Source: Chitinophaga sp. YR627 (GTDB lineage: Bacteria; Bacteroidota; Bacteroidia; Chitinophagales; Chitinophagaceae). From it: a stretch of 64,000 bases of DNA. This document shows, piece by piece, positions 18,042 to 26,614 of the stretch. Positions within the stretch are counted from its first letter, which is position 1, and every line of letters starts with the position of its first letter. The stretch is from positions 248,001-312,000 of the forward strand of contig NZ_FOUX01000007.1 in NCBI RefSeq assembly GCF_900114995.1. The letters are read 5' to 3'. The translations under genes and the position numbers were made by a program. The notes under the pieces are model-generated. The model worked only from the letters and a program-made list of their open reading frames with translations, searched no databases and was not told where the DNA came from.

Positions 18042-18974
18042 ATGAAATACTTAGCCATCCCCGTAATTTTCTTTTGCCTGGCAGCTTGTTCCGGCCGGGA
18101 AACAGAAGCTGATGCACAGGGCAATTTTGAAGCGGATGAAGTGATCGTCTCTGCACAGCAGAACGGACAGTTGTTGTCTTTTACTGCGAATGAAGGGGAT
18201 ACACTTGCAAAAGGCGCTATCGTCGGACAAATAGACGTCAACGGACTCACACTCCAGAAAGAACAGACCGCCGCTACTATCAGTGCACTCCGCGAGAAGA
18301 CCACTGATCCTCAGCCACAACTGGTGCTCGTACGCAAACAACTCGCTATACAGGAAGCACAGCTGAAACAGTTACTGCATGAACAGAAACGTACAGAGAA
18401 TCTGGTAAAAGAAGATGCCGCTACACCTAAGCAACTGGATGATATGAACGCCTCTATTGACCAGATGCAGAAACAGATCCTGGCTACGCGTCAGCAGCTC
18501 ACTGTCAGCGAAACCAACGTCGCTAATCAGAATAGAAGCGTATTGAGTGAAAAAGGCCCATTGGAGAAATCACTGGCCCGGTATGATGATGAGATCAGCA
18601 AAGGCATAGTGGTCAATCCCGTAAAAGGTACCGTACTCGCCCGCTATGCATTACAGGGCGAAATGGCCGTGATCGGGAAAGCATTATACAAGATCGCCAA
18701 TACCGATACGCTGCTGCTGAAGGCTTATATCACAGGCACACAATTACCAGAGATCAAACTGGGCCAACAGGTGAAAGTACTGATCGATGCCGGTAAGAAA
18801 GAGTATAAGTCCTATCCGGGCGTGATCTCTTACATCTCCAGCAAGTCGGAATTTACACCAAAGACCATCCAGACAAAAGAAGAACGCGCTAACCTCGTCT
18901 ATGCTATCAAGGTACGTGTTCCCAATGATGGATATCTGAAAATAGGCATGTTTGCGCTCACTCAATTCCATTGA
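18042..18974 (+). CDS. HlyD/RND-type membrane fusion lipoprotein (YbhG-like)
   Basis: A 310-residue periplasmic adaptor with a lipoprotein signal (MKYLAIPVIFFCLAACSG). It has a split lipoyl domain (FEADEVIVSAQQNGQLLSF near the N-terminus and GIVVNPVKGTVLARYALQGE later), a coiled-coil hairpin between them (about residues 85-175), and a beta-barrel domain. The order matches YbhG-type adaptors of ABC exporters. It connects the inner-membrane permease pair to the TolC-family duct. The gene follows the TolC gene by 19 bp and its stop lies 2 bp before the next start. Confidence 0.92.
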   Translation: MKYLAIPVIFFCLAACSGRETEADAQGNFEADEVIVSAQQNGQLLSFTANEGDTLAKGAIVGQIDVNGLTLQKEQTAATISALREKTTDPQPQLVLVRKQLAIQEAQLKQLLHEQKRTENLVKEDAATPKQLDDMNASIDQMQKQILATRQQLTVSETNVANQNRSVLSEKGPLEKSLARYDDEISKGIVVNPVKGTVLARYALQGEMAVIGKALYKIANTDTLLLKAYITGTQLPEIKLGQQVKVLIDAGKKEYKSYPGVISYISSKSEFTPKTIQTKEERANLVYAIKVRVPNDGYLKIGMFALTQFH

Positions 18975-18976
18975 TC

Positions 18977-19900
18977 ATGGATACAGTCGTACTGGAAAAT
19001 ATCAGTAAATCATACATAAAGGATGCACCTCCGGCACTGGAAAACGTTTCCTTCTCTGTAAAGAAAGGAGAGCTTTTCGGACTGATAGGGCCGGATGGCG
19101 CGGGTAAATCCACCATCTTCCGCATACTGACCACCTTACTCCTGTCAGATGCCGGTAAGGCTACCGTAGCCGGATATGACGTCGTAAAAGACTTCCATCA
19201 GATCCGTAGTTGTGTAGGATACATGCCTGGCAGGTTTTCACTTTATCAGGACCTGACCGTAGAGGAAAATCTGAACTTCTTCGCCACACTGTTTGGTACT
19301 ACGATCACTGAAAACTATGCATTGATCAAAGACATCTACGAACAGATCGCACCCTTTAAAAACAGACGTGCCGGTAAGCTATCAGGTGGGATGAAACAGA
19401 AACTGGCGCTTTCCTGTGCACTGGTACACCGCCCGGAAGTACTCTTTCTCGACGAACCTACCACAGGAGTAGATGCCGTATCGCGTCAGGAGTTCTGGGA
19501 TATGCTGAAACGTCTGAAAAATGAAGGGATCACCATCGTTGTCTCTACCCCTTATATGGATGAAGCCAGCCTTTGTGAAAGGATCGCATTGATCCAGACA
19601 GGGCACATCCTCTCCATCGATACACCGGATAATATAGTGGCAGCTTACCCTGGTAAACTATACGCACTCAGATCACCCAAAGTACATCTGTTATTGCCTG
19701 ATACCAGAAGCTATGAAGGCATCCGCCAGTGTTATGCTGCTGGTGAAAAACTGCACGTAGCCTTTAAAGAAGACGGAAAGGATCATCCTGCTCAACTACT
19801 GACCTACCTCAAAAGCAAAGGTCATCAGACAGTAGCAATACAGGAAATCAGGCCGGATATCGAGGATTGTTTTATTGAAAAATTAAGTAACCCGAAATAG
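18977..19900 (+). CDS. ABC transporter ATPase (first half of a YbhF-like pair)
   Basis: A 307-residue ATPase starting at ATG 18977. Walker A is GPDGAGKST, the signature is LSGGMKQKL, Walker B is LFLDEPTTGVD, and the switch region reads VVSTPYMDEA, with Pro where the usual His is found. That unusual switch is also typical of the N-terminal ATPase half of E. coli YbhF. In YbhF both ATPase domains are in one polypeptide; here they are separate adjacent genes. The switch histidine is provided by the second ATPase (VTTHYMDEA). Confidence 0.92.
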   Translation: MDTVVLENISKSYIKDAPPALENVSFSVKKGELFGLIGPDGAGKSTIFRILTTLLLSDAGKATVAGYDVVKDFHQIRSCVGYMPGRFSLYQDLTVEENLNFFATLFGTTITENYALIKDIYEQIAPFKNRRAGKLSGGMKQKLALSCALVHRPEVLFLDEPTTGVDAVSRQEFWDMLKRLKNEGITIVVSTPYMDEASLCERIALIQTGHILSIDTPDNIVAAYPGKLYALRSPKVHLLLPDTRSYEGIRQCYAAGEKLHVAFKEDGKDHPAQLLTYLKSKGHQTVAIQEIRPDIEDCFIEKLSNPK

Positions 19901-19907
19901 TGCGGAC

Positions 19908-20651
19908 ATGAACAACAAGGCAATCACCTGTAAAGACCTTACCAAACGTTTCAGAGACTTCTTTGCAGTCAACCATATCTCATTCGAAGTGGAACAGGGA
20001 GAGATCTTCGGTTTCCTCGGGGCCAATGGCGCAGGTAAAACAACCGCTATGCGTATGCTCTGCGGACTGTCTTACCCTACTTCAGGAGAAGCGACAGTAG
20101 CGGGTTTTAATGTGTTCAAACAACAGGAAGAGATCAAAAAGAATATCGGTTATATGAGTCAGAAATTCTCGTTGTATGAGAGTCTGACAGTCCGGGAGAA
20201 CATTCGTTTTTATGGCGGGGTATATGGTTTGTCAGATAAACAGCTAAAAGAGAAAGGCGACGAACTGATCGAAAAGTTAGGCATGCAGCAGGAGGCAAAG
20301 ATGATGGTCGGGAGTCTGCCACTGGGCTGGAAACAGAAGCTCGCATTCTCTGTGGCCATTATCCACCAGCCCCGCATTGTATTCCTGGATGAACCGACCG
20401 GTGGAGTAGATCCTGTTACCAGAAGACAGTTCTGGGACCTGATCTATGATGCAGCAGAACGGGGGATCACAGTATTCGTCACCACGCACTACATGGATGA
20501 AGCGGAATACTGTAACCGGATCTCCATCATGGTTGACGGTCGCATTGACGCATTGGATACACCAGCCAACCTCCGTCAGCAATTCGGTGCCACCTCCATG
20601 AATGAAGTATTTTATGCACTGGCCAGAAGCGCAAAACGCTCTGCCGACTAA
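19908..20651 (+). CDS. ABC transporter ATPase (second half of a YbhF-like pair)
   Basis: A 247-residue ATPase with Walker A GANGAGKTT, Walker B VFLDEPTGGVD and switch His in VTTHYMDEA. Its signature motif reads LPLGWKQKL rather than LSGGxxQ, the degenerate form found in the C-terminal half of YbhF. Together with the preceding ATPase, which has a good signature but no switch His, it should form an asymmetric heterodimer with one canonical and one degenerate ATP site. The start follows the upstream stop by 7 bp. Confidence 0.92.
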   Translation: MNNKAITCKDLTKRFRDFFAVNHISFEVEQGEIFGFLGANGAGKTTAMRMLCGLSYPTSGEATVAGFNVFKQQEEIKKNIGYMSQKFSLYESLTVRENIRFYGGVYGLSDKQLKEKGDELIEKLGMQQEAKMMVGSLPLGWKQKLAFSVAIIHQPRIVFLDEPTGGVDPVTRRQFWDLIYDAAERGITVFVTTHYMDEAEYCNRISIMVDGRIDALDTPANLRQQFGATSMNEVFYALARSAKRSAD

Positions 20652-20665
20652 AATTTATTATACAC

Positions 20666-21772
20666 ATGAAACAATTCATGGTATTTGTCAGAAAGGAATT
20701 TTATCATGTCTTCCGGGACAGGCGCACGTTGCTGATACTCTTCGGACTGCCGATCATGCAGATCCTGTTGTTTGGTTATGCACTCACTACTGAGATCAAA
20801 AATGCAGAGATCATCATTGTAGATCATGCCGGAGATGCCGCTTCGCAACAGCTGACCACTATGATCGCTGCCAGCAAATATTTCGATATTAACCGCAGTA
20901 CCGCATCAGATGAAGACATTTATAAAGCATTTAAACAGGGGAAGGTAAAGTGTGCGGTGGTATTCCCGACAGGCTTCGGTAATGATCTGCTGAATGGACA
21001 GGTGGCACAGTTACAGGTGGTAGCAGACGCCTCCGATCCGAATACGGCCAGGACCCTGACCAATTATATTACGGCTATAGTGGCGGATTACCAGCAACAG
21101 GTCAATCCAACAGCTAATATCCCGATGCGTATCGAACCGGTTACCCGTATGCTCTACAATCCGGAGTTGAATGGCTCAATGAACTTTGTACCCGGCGTAA
21201 TGGCGCTTGTATTGATGATCATCTGTACCACACTGACCTCTGTGTCTATTGTAAGGGAAAAGGAGATGGGTACCATGGAAATACTACTGGTATCACCTTT
21301 CAAACCAGTTTATGTCGTACTGGCAAAAGCAGTGCCTTATCTGGCACTGGCGATGGTAGACTTCATCATCATCCTGATCCTAAGTGTACTGGCACTGGAA
21401 ATGCCGGTCAGAGGAAACCTTGCCCTGCTGTTTTTTGAAAGCACACTGTTTATTATCAGCTGTCTTTCTCTCGGATTACTGATCTCCAGCGTGACCCGTT
21501 CACAGCAGACCGCAATGATGGTATCCATGATGGGCATGATGCTTCCCACCATCCTCTTTACAGGTTTCATTTTTCCATTAGAGAACATGCCTTTACCCCT
21601 GCAGTTGATTTCCAATCTGCTGCCATCCCGCTGGTTTTATGTCATTGTAAAAGCCGTGATGTTGAAAGGACTTGGTATTGGTGTGGTCTGGAAAGAAACC
21701 CTCATACTGGCAGGCATGACCCTGGTATTACTAACGATCAGTATTAAAAGCTTTAAAACACGGCTGTCATGA
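20666..21772 (+). CDS. ABC-2 type permease 1 (YbhS/YbhR-like)
   Basis: A 368-residue membrane protein with one N-terminal helix (about residues 21-41), a large extracytoplasmic domain (about 45-170), and five C-terminal helices including the family motif EKEMGTMEILLVSPFKP. This is the ABC2_membrane_3 layout of drug exporters such as YbhS/YbhR. It overlaps the second permease by 4 bp (ATGA), indicating translational coupling and a heterodimeric transmembrane unit. Confidence 0.92.
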   Translation: MKQFMVFVRKEFYHVFRDRRTLLILFGLPIMQILLFGYALTTEIKNAEIIIVDHAGDAASQQLTTMIAASKYFDINRSTASDEDIYKAFKQGKVKCAVVFPTGFGNDLLNGQVAQLQVVADASDPNTARTLTNYITAIVADYQQQVNPTANIPMRIEPVTRMLYNPELNGSMNFVPGVMALVLMIICTTLTSVSIVREKEMGTMEILLVSPFKPVYVVLAKAVPYLALAMVDFIIILILSVLALEMPVRGNLALLFFESTLFIISCLSLGLLISSVTRSQQTAMMVSMMGMMLPTILFTGFIFPLENMPLPLQLISNLLPSRWFYVIVKAVMLKGLGIGVVWKETLILAGMTLVLLTISIKSFKTRLS

Positions 21773-22884
21773 GAACATTACGATTACTACTGGAAAAGGA
21801 ATTCAGGCAGATCTTCCGTGATAAAGGGCTACTGCCGATCATCTTTGTGATGCCAATGATGCAGTTGCTGATCATGCCACTGGCTGCAAATTTTGATGTG
21901 AAGAATATCAATCTGGCGGTTGTTGACAGGGACCATTCTACTTACACACAGCAGATGGTATCCAGGATCGCCTCCTCCGGTTATTTTCATGTTACCGGTT
22001 ATTATACGGACTATACGCCTGCAAGACAACAGATAGAACGGGAAAAGGCCGACATTATCCTGGAAATACCAGCACACTTTGAAGTAGACCTGGTGAAGGA
22101 GAATAAGGCATCCGTATATGTTGCTGCGGATGCGATCAATGGTACAAAGGCCGGACTGGGAAGCGCTTATCTCAACACCATCCTGACGGACTTTAACAAT
22201 GAGATCCGGATGAAATGGTTGCCTGATGCAGCACCACGACCAGGTACCATAGATGTGACATTTTCTAATTGGTTCAATCCGAATATGAACTACCGTTTGT
22301 ATATGGTGCCGGGTATCTTGGTATTACTGGTGACGATGGTAGGAGGCTTTATCGCTGCCCTGAATATCGTAAAGGAGAAGGAGATTGGCACCATTGAACA
22401 GATCAACGTAACACCCGTTAAAAAGTGGCAGTTTATTCTTGGGAAACTGATCCCTTTCTGGGTGATTGGTATGGTAGACTTCACACTGGGATTGTTACTG
22501 GCAAGATTTGTCTATGGTATTATTCCGCTGGGCAGTCTGTTGCTTTTATATGGTTTTCTGGCGGTTTATCTGGTCGCATTACTGGGATTTGGTCTGTTGA
22601 TATCCACTTACAGCGATAACCAGTTACAGGCCATGTTTGTGGCTTTCTTTTTCATCATGATATTCATGCTGATGAGCGGACTCTTTGTTTCGGTAGATAA
22701 TATGCCGAAATGGGCGAAGATGATCGCTAACCTGACACCTGTGACGCATTTTATAGATGTGATGAGGATGGTGGTGTTGAAGGGAAGTCGCTTTGCAGAT
22801 ATAAAAATGCAGTTCCTGTACGAACTGGCCTTTGCGGTGGTATTGAATGGCTGGGCTATCTGGAACTATCGTAAGACAGCATAA
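21769..22884 (+). CDS. ABC-2 type permease 2 (YbhR/YbhS-like)
   Basis: A 371-residue paralogue of the preceding permease with the same topology and the motif EKEIGTIEQINVTPVKKWQFI. It is the last gene of the exporter operon and is followed by a terminator. The gene set TolC-HlyD-ATPase-ATPase-permease-permease under a TetR regulator is equivalent to E. coli CecR-YbhGFSR with the fused ATPase split. The likely role is export of a drug or lipophilic compound; the substrate cannot be read from sequence. Confidence 0.92.
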   Translation: MRTLRLLLEKEFRQIFRDKGLLPIIFVMPMMQLLIMPLAANFDVKNINLAVVDRDHSTYTQQMVSRIASSGYFHVTGYYTDYTPARQQIEREKADIILEIPAHFEVDLVKENKASVYVAADAINGTKAGLGSAYLNTILTDFNNEIRMKWLPDAAPRPGTIDVTFSNWFNPNMNYRLYMVPGILVLLVTMVGGFIAALNIVKEKEIGTIEQINVTPVKKWQFILGKLIPFWVIGMVDFTLGLLLARFVYGIIPLGSLLLLYGFLAVYLVALLGFGLLISTYSDNQLQAMFVAFFFIMIFMLMSGLFVSVDNMPKWAKMIANLTPVTHFIDVMRMVVLKGSRFADIKMQFLYELAFAVVLNGWAIWNYRKTA

Positions 22885-22923
22885 AATCTCTATTTAGTAT
22901 ATACAGTTGTAGGTTTAACAGGA

Positions 22924-22951
22924 GACCGGGATAGTCTTATCCCGGTCCTTT
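22924..22951. terminator. Terminator after the exporter operon
   Basis: GACCGGGATA (22924-22933) pairs perfectly with TATCCCGGTC (22938-22947) around GTCT, followed by CTTTTA. It lies between convergent stops at 22884 and 22955. Confidence 0.9.
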
Positions 22952-22954
22952 TAT

Positions 22955-24382
22955 TTATGATAGTTTTCTGATAAGTCTTCCTAATGTTTTGAGTCCGTCG
23001 TCCATCTGTTTACTCCATGGATTACTATAGCTGATACGCATACAGTTGGTATAGCGGTCCTGCAAAGAGAAGATCCTGCCTGGTGCAAAGGAGATCTTAT
23101 GCTTGATCGCCTGTTCATACAATTCATATGTATTCACTTTCGGATTCAGTTCCACCCACAGCACAAACCCTCCCTGTGGACGAGACACACAGCAATCCTC
23201 CGGAAAATACTCCCTGATCGCTTGTAAATGCCGCATATACTGCGTATGCAGGGCTTTACGCATACCTCTCAGGTGATGTTCATAACGGTCATTTTCCAGA
23301 AAACAGGCAATCGCTGCACCTGGAAGGGAAGGAGAGGAGATAGAGTGATGCCTTTTCAGGTTCAGTACTTTCTCCAGGTATCTGCCAGGGATCGTCCAGC
23401 CTACACGGTAGCCCGGTGCTACAGATTTGGAGAAGGAATTACAGAGGAGCACAAGTCCGTTGGTGTCGAAAGTCTTACAGACACCCGGACGCTCTTTACC
23501 GAAGTACATATCCCCATAGATATCATCCTCTATTAACGGTATCTCATATTTCTCCAGTAGCCTCACCAGTTCGCGCTTATGCGTATCTGGCATACAGGCG
23601 CCCAGCGGATTGGTAAAATTGGTTACAAAGAGGCACGCCTTGATCTTAAACTTTGGAATGGCTTTATCCAGGTATTCCAGATCAACCCCTGTACCCGGAT
23701 GCGTAGGAATTTCCAGCACCTTCAGGCCAAGTGTTTCAGCCAACTGCAGGGACCCATAGTACGCCGGACTTTCAATCGCAATCGTATCTCCCTGCTGCGT
23801 AACAGCCGACAAACAGAGCGTTAGCGCGTCCATACAACCGCTGGTCGTAACGATCTCCTCTTCACTGACTGCACCACCCCATAAGATAGAATTACGGGCG
23901 ATCTGCCTCCTTAAATCAGGATTCCCCTGCACAGGTTCATATCCCACACCCGCAAAAGGTGTCTTCCTAAGGGCCTGTATCAGCGCTTTAGAAATCTTGG
24001 CAGCGGGCAGCATTGACTCCGGTGGTGCAGCAGAAGCAAATCTGGTAATATTTTCCAGCCGCATATCCTGAGAAACCTGTGTCACCATTTCATGCACAGT
24101 AACCTCCGAAGGCTTTTTAACGGCCTCACAAACCTTAGGCATCTCCGGCATCCTCCGCGGACTAAAGATGACATAATACCCCGACTTAGGCCTGGATTCA
24201 ATAAGTCCCTTTGCTTCCAGATGATAGTACGCCTGAAACGCAGTACTCATACTAACGCCCTGTTCCTCACTCATCGTACGAACAGACGGAAGCTTGTCCC
24301 CAATCTTTAATACGTCTTTGGCAATAAGCTGCTCCAGTTTGTCAGCAATCTGAAGATAAAGATGTTCAGCGGTTTTTAACAT
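22955..24382 (-). CDS. MocR-type regulator (GntR helix-turn-helix plus PLP aminotransferase fold)
   Basis: A 475-residue protein with a GntR winged helix (about residues 8-75, LYLQIADKLEQLIAKDVLKIG and VSMSTAFQAYYHLEAKGL) and a fold-type I aminotransferase domain. The PLP lysine is present in NSFSKSVAPGYRVGW, unlike in the MocR protein at 14.2-15.6 kb. Upstream lie two copies of an AACTGATCTGGTTC-like motif, and related motifs recur before the decarboxylase-EamA-GNAT operon at 27.3 kb. It is therefore probably autoregulated and the controller of that operon, with the alkylation-repair genes lying in between. Confidence 0.92.
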   Translation of the reverse strand: MLKTAEHLYLQIADKLEQLIAKDVLKIGDKLPSVRTMSEEQGVSMSTAFQAYYHLEAKGLIESRPKSGYYVIFSPRRMPEMPKVCEAVKKPSEVTVHEMVTQVSQDMRLENITRFASAAPPESMLPAAKISKALIQALRKTPFAGVGYEPVQGNPDLRRQIARNSILWGGAVSEEEIVTTSGCMDALTLCLSAVTQQGDTIAIESPAYYGSLQLAETLGLKVLEIPTHPGTGVDLEYLDKAIPKFKIKACLFVTNFTNPLGACMPDTHKRELVRLLEKYEIPLIEDDIYGDMYFGKERPGVCKTFDTNGLVLLCNSFSKSVAPGYRVGWTIPGRYLEKVLNLKRHHSISSPSLPGAAIACFLENDRYEHHLRGMRKALHTQYMRHLQAIREYFPEDCCVSRPQGGFVLWVELNPKVNTYELYEQAIKHKISFAPGRIFSLQDRYTNCMRISYSNPWSKQMDDGLKTLGRLIRKLS

Positions 24383-24394
24383 GGCTATTGGTTG

Positions 24395-24439
24395 AACTGA
24401 TCTGGTTCAAATGTAAGGAAATTTAAACTGATATGGTTT
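24395..24439. promoter_or_regulatory. Direct-repeat operator upstream of the MocR gene
   Basis: AACTGATCTGGTTC (24395-24408) and AACTGATATGGTTT (24426-24439) are direct repeats with starts 31 bp apart, about three helical turns, right upstream of the MocR start. MocR proteins typically bind direct repeats in their own promoter. Confidence 0.65.
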
Positions 24440-24808
24440 GCATATTTGGTAACGCATTTTTCTGTCTTACACACCCCGCCCAGTCTATATGGCCGTAGCG
24501 ATATTGACGTAATGAAAACACAACTACAGGTAAGGATAATATTTGCCCAGCTCACCACCATTTTTGATAGCGCTTACTCTTCAACTAAAAGATCAATGCG
24601 TTTGGGTCATTTCTTTCTATACACTGTAGCGGTACAGCTACTTTAAACCAATTTGTTTAGTCTGTTTTATAGCCCTTAAATACTGTAGTTGTAACGATAC
24701 TCACTAAATAGACAGCTATATAACAGCTATATAACAACTAGATATAGGGATAGTTAGTACTAACCAAGCGAGGCTCAGGGCATACTGCGAATGAAATTAA
24801 TAACCTAA
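24440..24808. other. Gene-free stretch with short AT-rich repeats
   Basis: No supported gene. An AGCTATATAAC unit occurs twice near 24713-24734. Nothing else was recognised. Confidence 0.4.
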
Positions 24809-25030
24809 TTGGCCGACATTATCTGCGGCGGGTTTCAGATGGAGCCAAAGGGCCTTAGCCCTTTATCGGGCCCCACACGCTTGATAGGGGTTAAATCCAC
24901 CCCCACCGCCCCACACGACCCTCATCGCCCAATAGCAAGCCCCGAAAAAGGGCGTCAGCCCGTCGGCCCATCTGGAACCCAAAGCAACACCCCAATCAGA
25001 TATCCTCCCTATCCAATAGCGCATCAGCCA
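24809..25030. repeat. GC-rich structured element (possible ncRNA or mobile repeat)
   Basis: A block that is much more C-rich than its AT-rich surroundings. Bases 24830-24842 can pair with 24968-24980 (13 pairs, one a G-U if RNA). Inside are two hairpins with the same GGGC-N4-GCCC core, at 24847-24864 (AAAGGGC/GCCCTTT) and 24950-24961. GGCCGAC at 24811-24817 is also complementary to GTCGGCC at 24962-24968, offering an alternative pairing. Neither strand gives a credible protein. It could be a structured RNA or a small non-autonomous repeat. Confidence 0.45.
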
Positions 25031-25088
25031 ACACCCAAAAATTGCTATCATTCCATCTACAAGAAAACTTCCCGGAAAATACATTTTG

Positions 25089-25136
25089 CGCAACTCTAAA
25101 ATTGCATAATTTTACGCAACTGAAAAATTGCATAAT
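25089..25136. promoter_or_regulatory. Tandem operator overlapping the start of the ArsR-Ada gene
   Basis: Two 22-base direct repeats (25089-25110 and 25115-25136, 26 bp apart) share CGCAACT at one end and AAATTGCATAAT at the other, differing at only two or three positions. The second copy runs into the ATG at 25135. TTGC and GCAA half-sites inside each copy give partial dyad symmetry. This looks like an autoregulatory site for the ArsR-Ada protein. Confidence 0.7.
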
Positions 25137-25665
25137 GGAAGAGCTGTTTAAAGGAGTCGCCGATCCGGTAAGAAGAGAAATCCTGTCACTGCTGCGCTTG
25201 CAGCCTTTAAACGTGAACCAGATCAACGAGCACTTCAATGATATCACCCGCCAGGCAGTATCCAAACACCTGCAATTCCTGGAGGAAAGCGGCTGGATCA
25301 AGATCTACCAGGCAGGCAGAGAACGCTACGGATATTTAAACAAGGCCGCATTCTACGCCTTAAAAGACTGGCTGGACGGCTATTTGACATGGGGAGAACG
25401 CTCGCTGGAGAACGACCACGGCGTATTTCTGGAAGAGGCAGCTTACAAGCAGGGATCACCGCTCACGCAGCCTGTCATGCTACAGGCGATGCTAAGCAAG
25501 GATAAAGAATTCGACGGACTATTCTACAACGCAGTCAGGACAACAGGTATCTTCTGCAAACCCTCCTGCGCTGCCAACCCGCGTCCGGACAACGTAACAT
25601 TTTACATCACCAGGGAAGAGGCATTGAAGAACGGATATCGTGCCTGCAAACGTTGCAAGCCCTAA
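25135..25665 (+). CDS. ArsR-type helix-turn-helix fused to Ada methyl-phosphotriester/zinc domain
   Basis: A 176-residue protein, starting at ATG 25135 because the ArsR fold begins there (MEELFKGVADPVRREILSLL). Residues 1-80 are an ArsR winged helix (RQAVSKHLQFLEESGW). Residues about 120-176 match the Ada N-terminal domain: YNAVRTTGIFCKPSC, then RACKRCKP, giving C141, C145, C171 and C174, the same spacing logic as Ada Cys38, Cys42, Cys69 and Cys72. In Ada the first Cys takes a methyl group from DNA phosphotriesters and this switches on transcription through AraC-type helices. Here the sensor is C-terminal and the reader is ArsR-type. It leads an operon with AlkA and Ogt genes, which supports a role as regulator of the adaptive response. 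Confidence 0.88.
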   Translation: MEELFKGVADPVRREILSLLRLQPLNVNQINEHFNDITRQAVSKHLQFLEESGWIKIYQAGRERYGYLNKAAFYALKDWLDGYLTWGERSLENDHGVFLEEAAYKQGSPLTQPVMLQAMLSKDKEFDGLFYNAVRTTGIFCKPSCAANPRPDNVTFYITREEALKNGYRACKRCKP

Positions 25666-25677
25666 GAAAAGGAAAAC

Positions 25678-26586
25678 ATGGAGAACAGCAGAGTGATACA
25701 GATACCCGTTACGGATCATGATAATTTCTCATTCGCAGAATGCCTGGTATTTCTGAGCAGATCGGATAAAGAATGCCTGCATTACGTACAGGATAATGCG
25801 GTGCAGAAAATGGTGATATCCAACGGACACCCCGTATTATTGGAAATTAGCGATGATCCTGCTGCAAAGGGGCTCAAAGCAAAGGTACTGAACGGACCAG
25901 ATGACGATATCGATGAAGCGCATATAATAAGGTATATCAGTCACTGGTTGCACCTGAAGGCCGACCTGCGTCCATTTTATAAGTTCGCCGGCAAAGACGC
26001 CGTTTTAAAGCCATTAGCTGCCCGTTACAAAGGTTTGCGGTTGATCGGTATTCCTGATCTGTTTGAAGCGCTGACCTGGAGTATTACCGGACAGCAGATC
26101 AACCTGGGATTTGCCTACACATTGCGCCAGCGGTTTATCCAGGCATTTGGGCATCATGCAGTGATAGATGGAAATGACTATTATGTCTATCCGCATCCGG
26201 CAGTTGTGGCATCGCTGGAACCAGCTTCTTTGATGGCCATGCAGTTCTCGCGTAGTAAGGCGAACTATATTATAGGACTGGCAAAAGCGATGACCGATGG
26301 CTTGCTGACGGATAAACAGTTATGGGAGATGGATTACCAGCAGGCAAAAGCTCATCTGGTCTCTTTCAGGGGAATCGGTAACTGGTCCGCCAATTATGTA
26401 CTGATGAAGTATCATCGTCATCACGAGGCATTGCCGCTGGAGGACGCCGGATTACACAATGCGTTGAAACAACAGCTACAGCTGACAACCAAACCTTCGC
26501 TGACAGACGTAAAGGAATATACAGGGCATTGGGGTGAATACGCTGGCTATGCTACGTTTTATCTGTGGAGGTCACTGATGCAATAG
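25678..26586 (+). CDS. alkA: DNA-3-methyladenine glycosylase II (AlkA-like)
   Basis: A 302-residue HhH-GPD glycosylase. The helix-hairpin-helix and catalytic region is at residues about 225-260: VSFRGIGNWSANYVLMKY, then PLEDAGLHNAL with the catalytic Asp at D256. The N-terminal part (about 1-110) has the AlkA-type TATA-fold domain. It removes alkylated purines such as 3-methyladenine. The gene starts 12 bp after the ArsR-Ada gene and is followed 28 bp later by the methyltransferase gene, so the three form one alkylation-repair operon. Confidence 0.9.
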   Translation: MENSRVIQIPVTDHDNFSFAECLVFLSRSDKECLHYVQDNAVQKMVISNGHPVLLEISDDPAAKGLKAKVLNGPDDDIDEAHIIRYISHWLHLKADLRPFYKFAGKDAVLKPLAARYKGLRLIGIPDLFEALTWSITGQQINLGFAYTLRQRFIQAFGHHAVIDGNDYYVYPHPAVVASLEPASLMAMQFSRSKANYIIGLAKAMTDGLLTDKQLWEMDYQQAKAHLVSFRGIGNWSANYVLMKYHRHHEALPLEDAGLHNALKQQLQLTTKPSLTDVKEYTGHWGEYAGYATFYLWRSLMQ

Positions 26587-26614
26587 TATTATAACATTCG
26601 CAATACTGATTATT

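Noticed and set aside
24809..25099. Plus-strand frame of 96 codons in the C-rich block (and its minus-strand partner)
   Set aside because: The proline- and serine-rich translation reflects base composition. The stretch is better explained by its folded structure.
25042..25134. Upstream extension of the ArsR-Ada protein
   Set aside because: The added 31 residues come from the operator repeats and do not fit the ArsR fold, which begins at the ATG at 25135.
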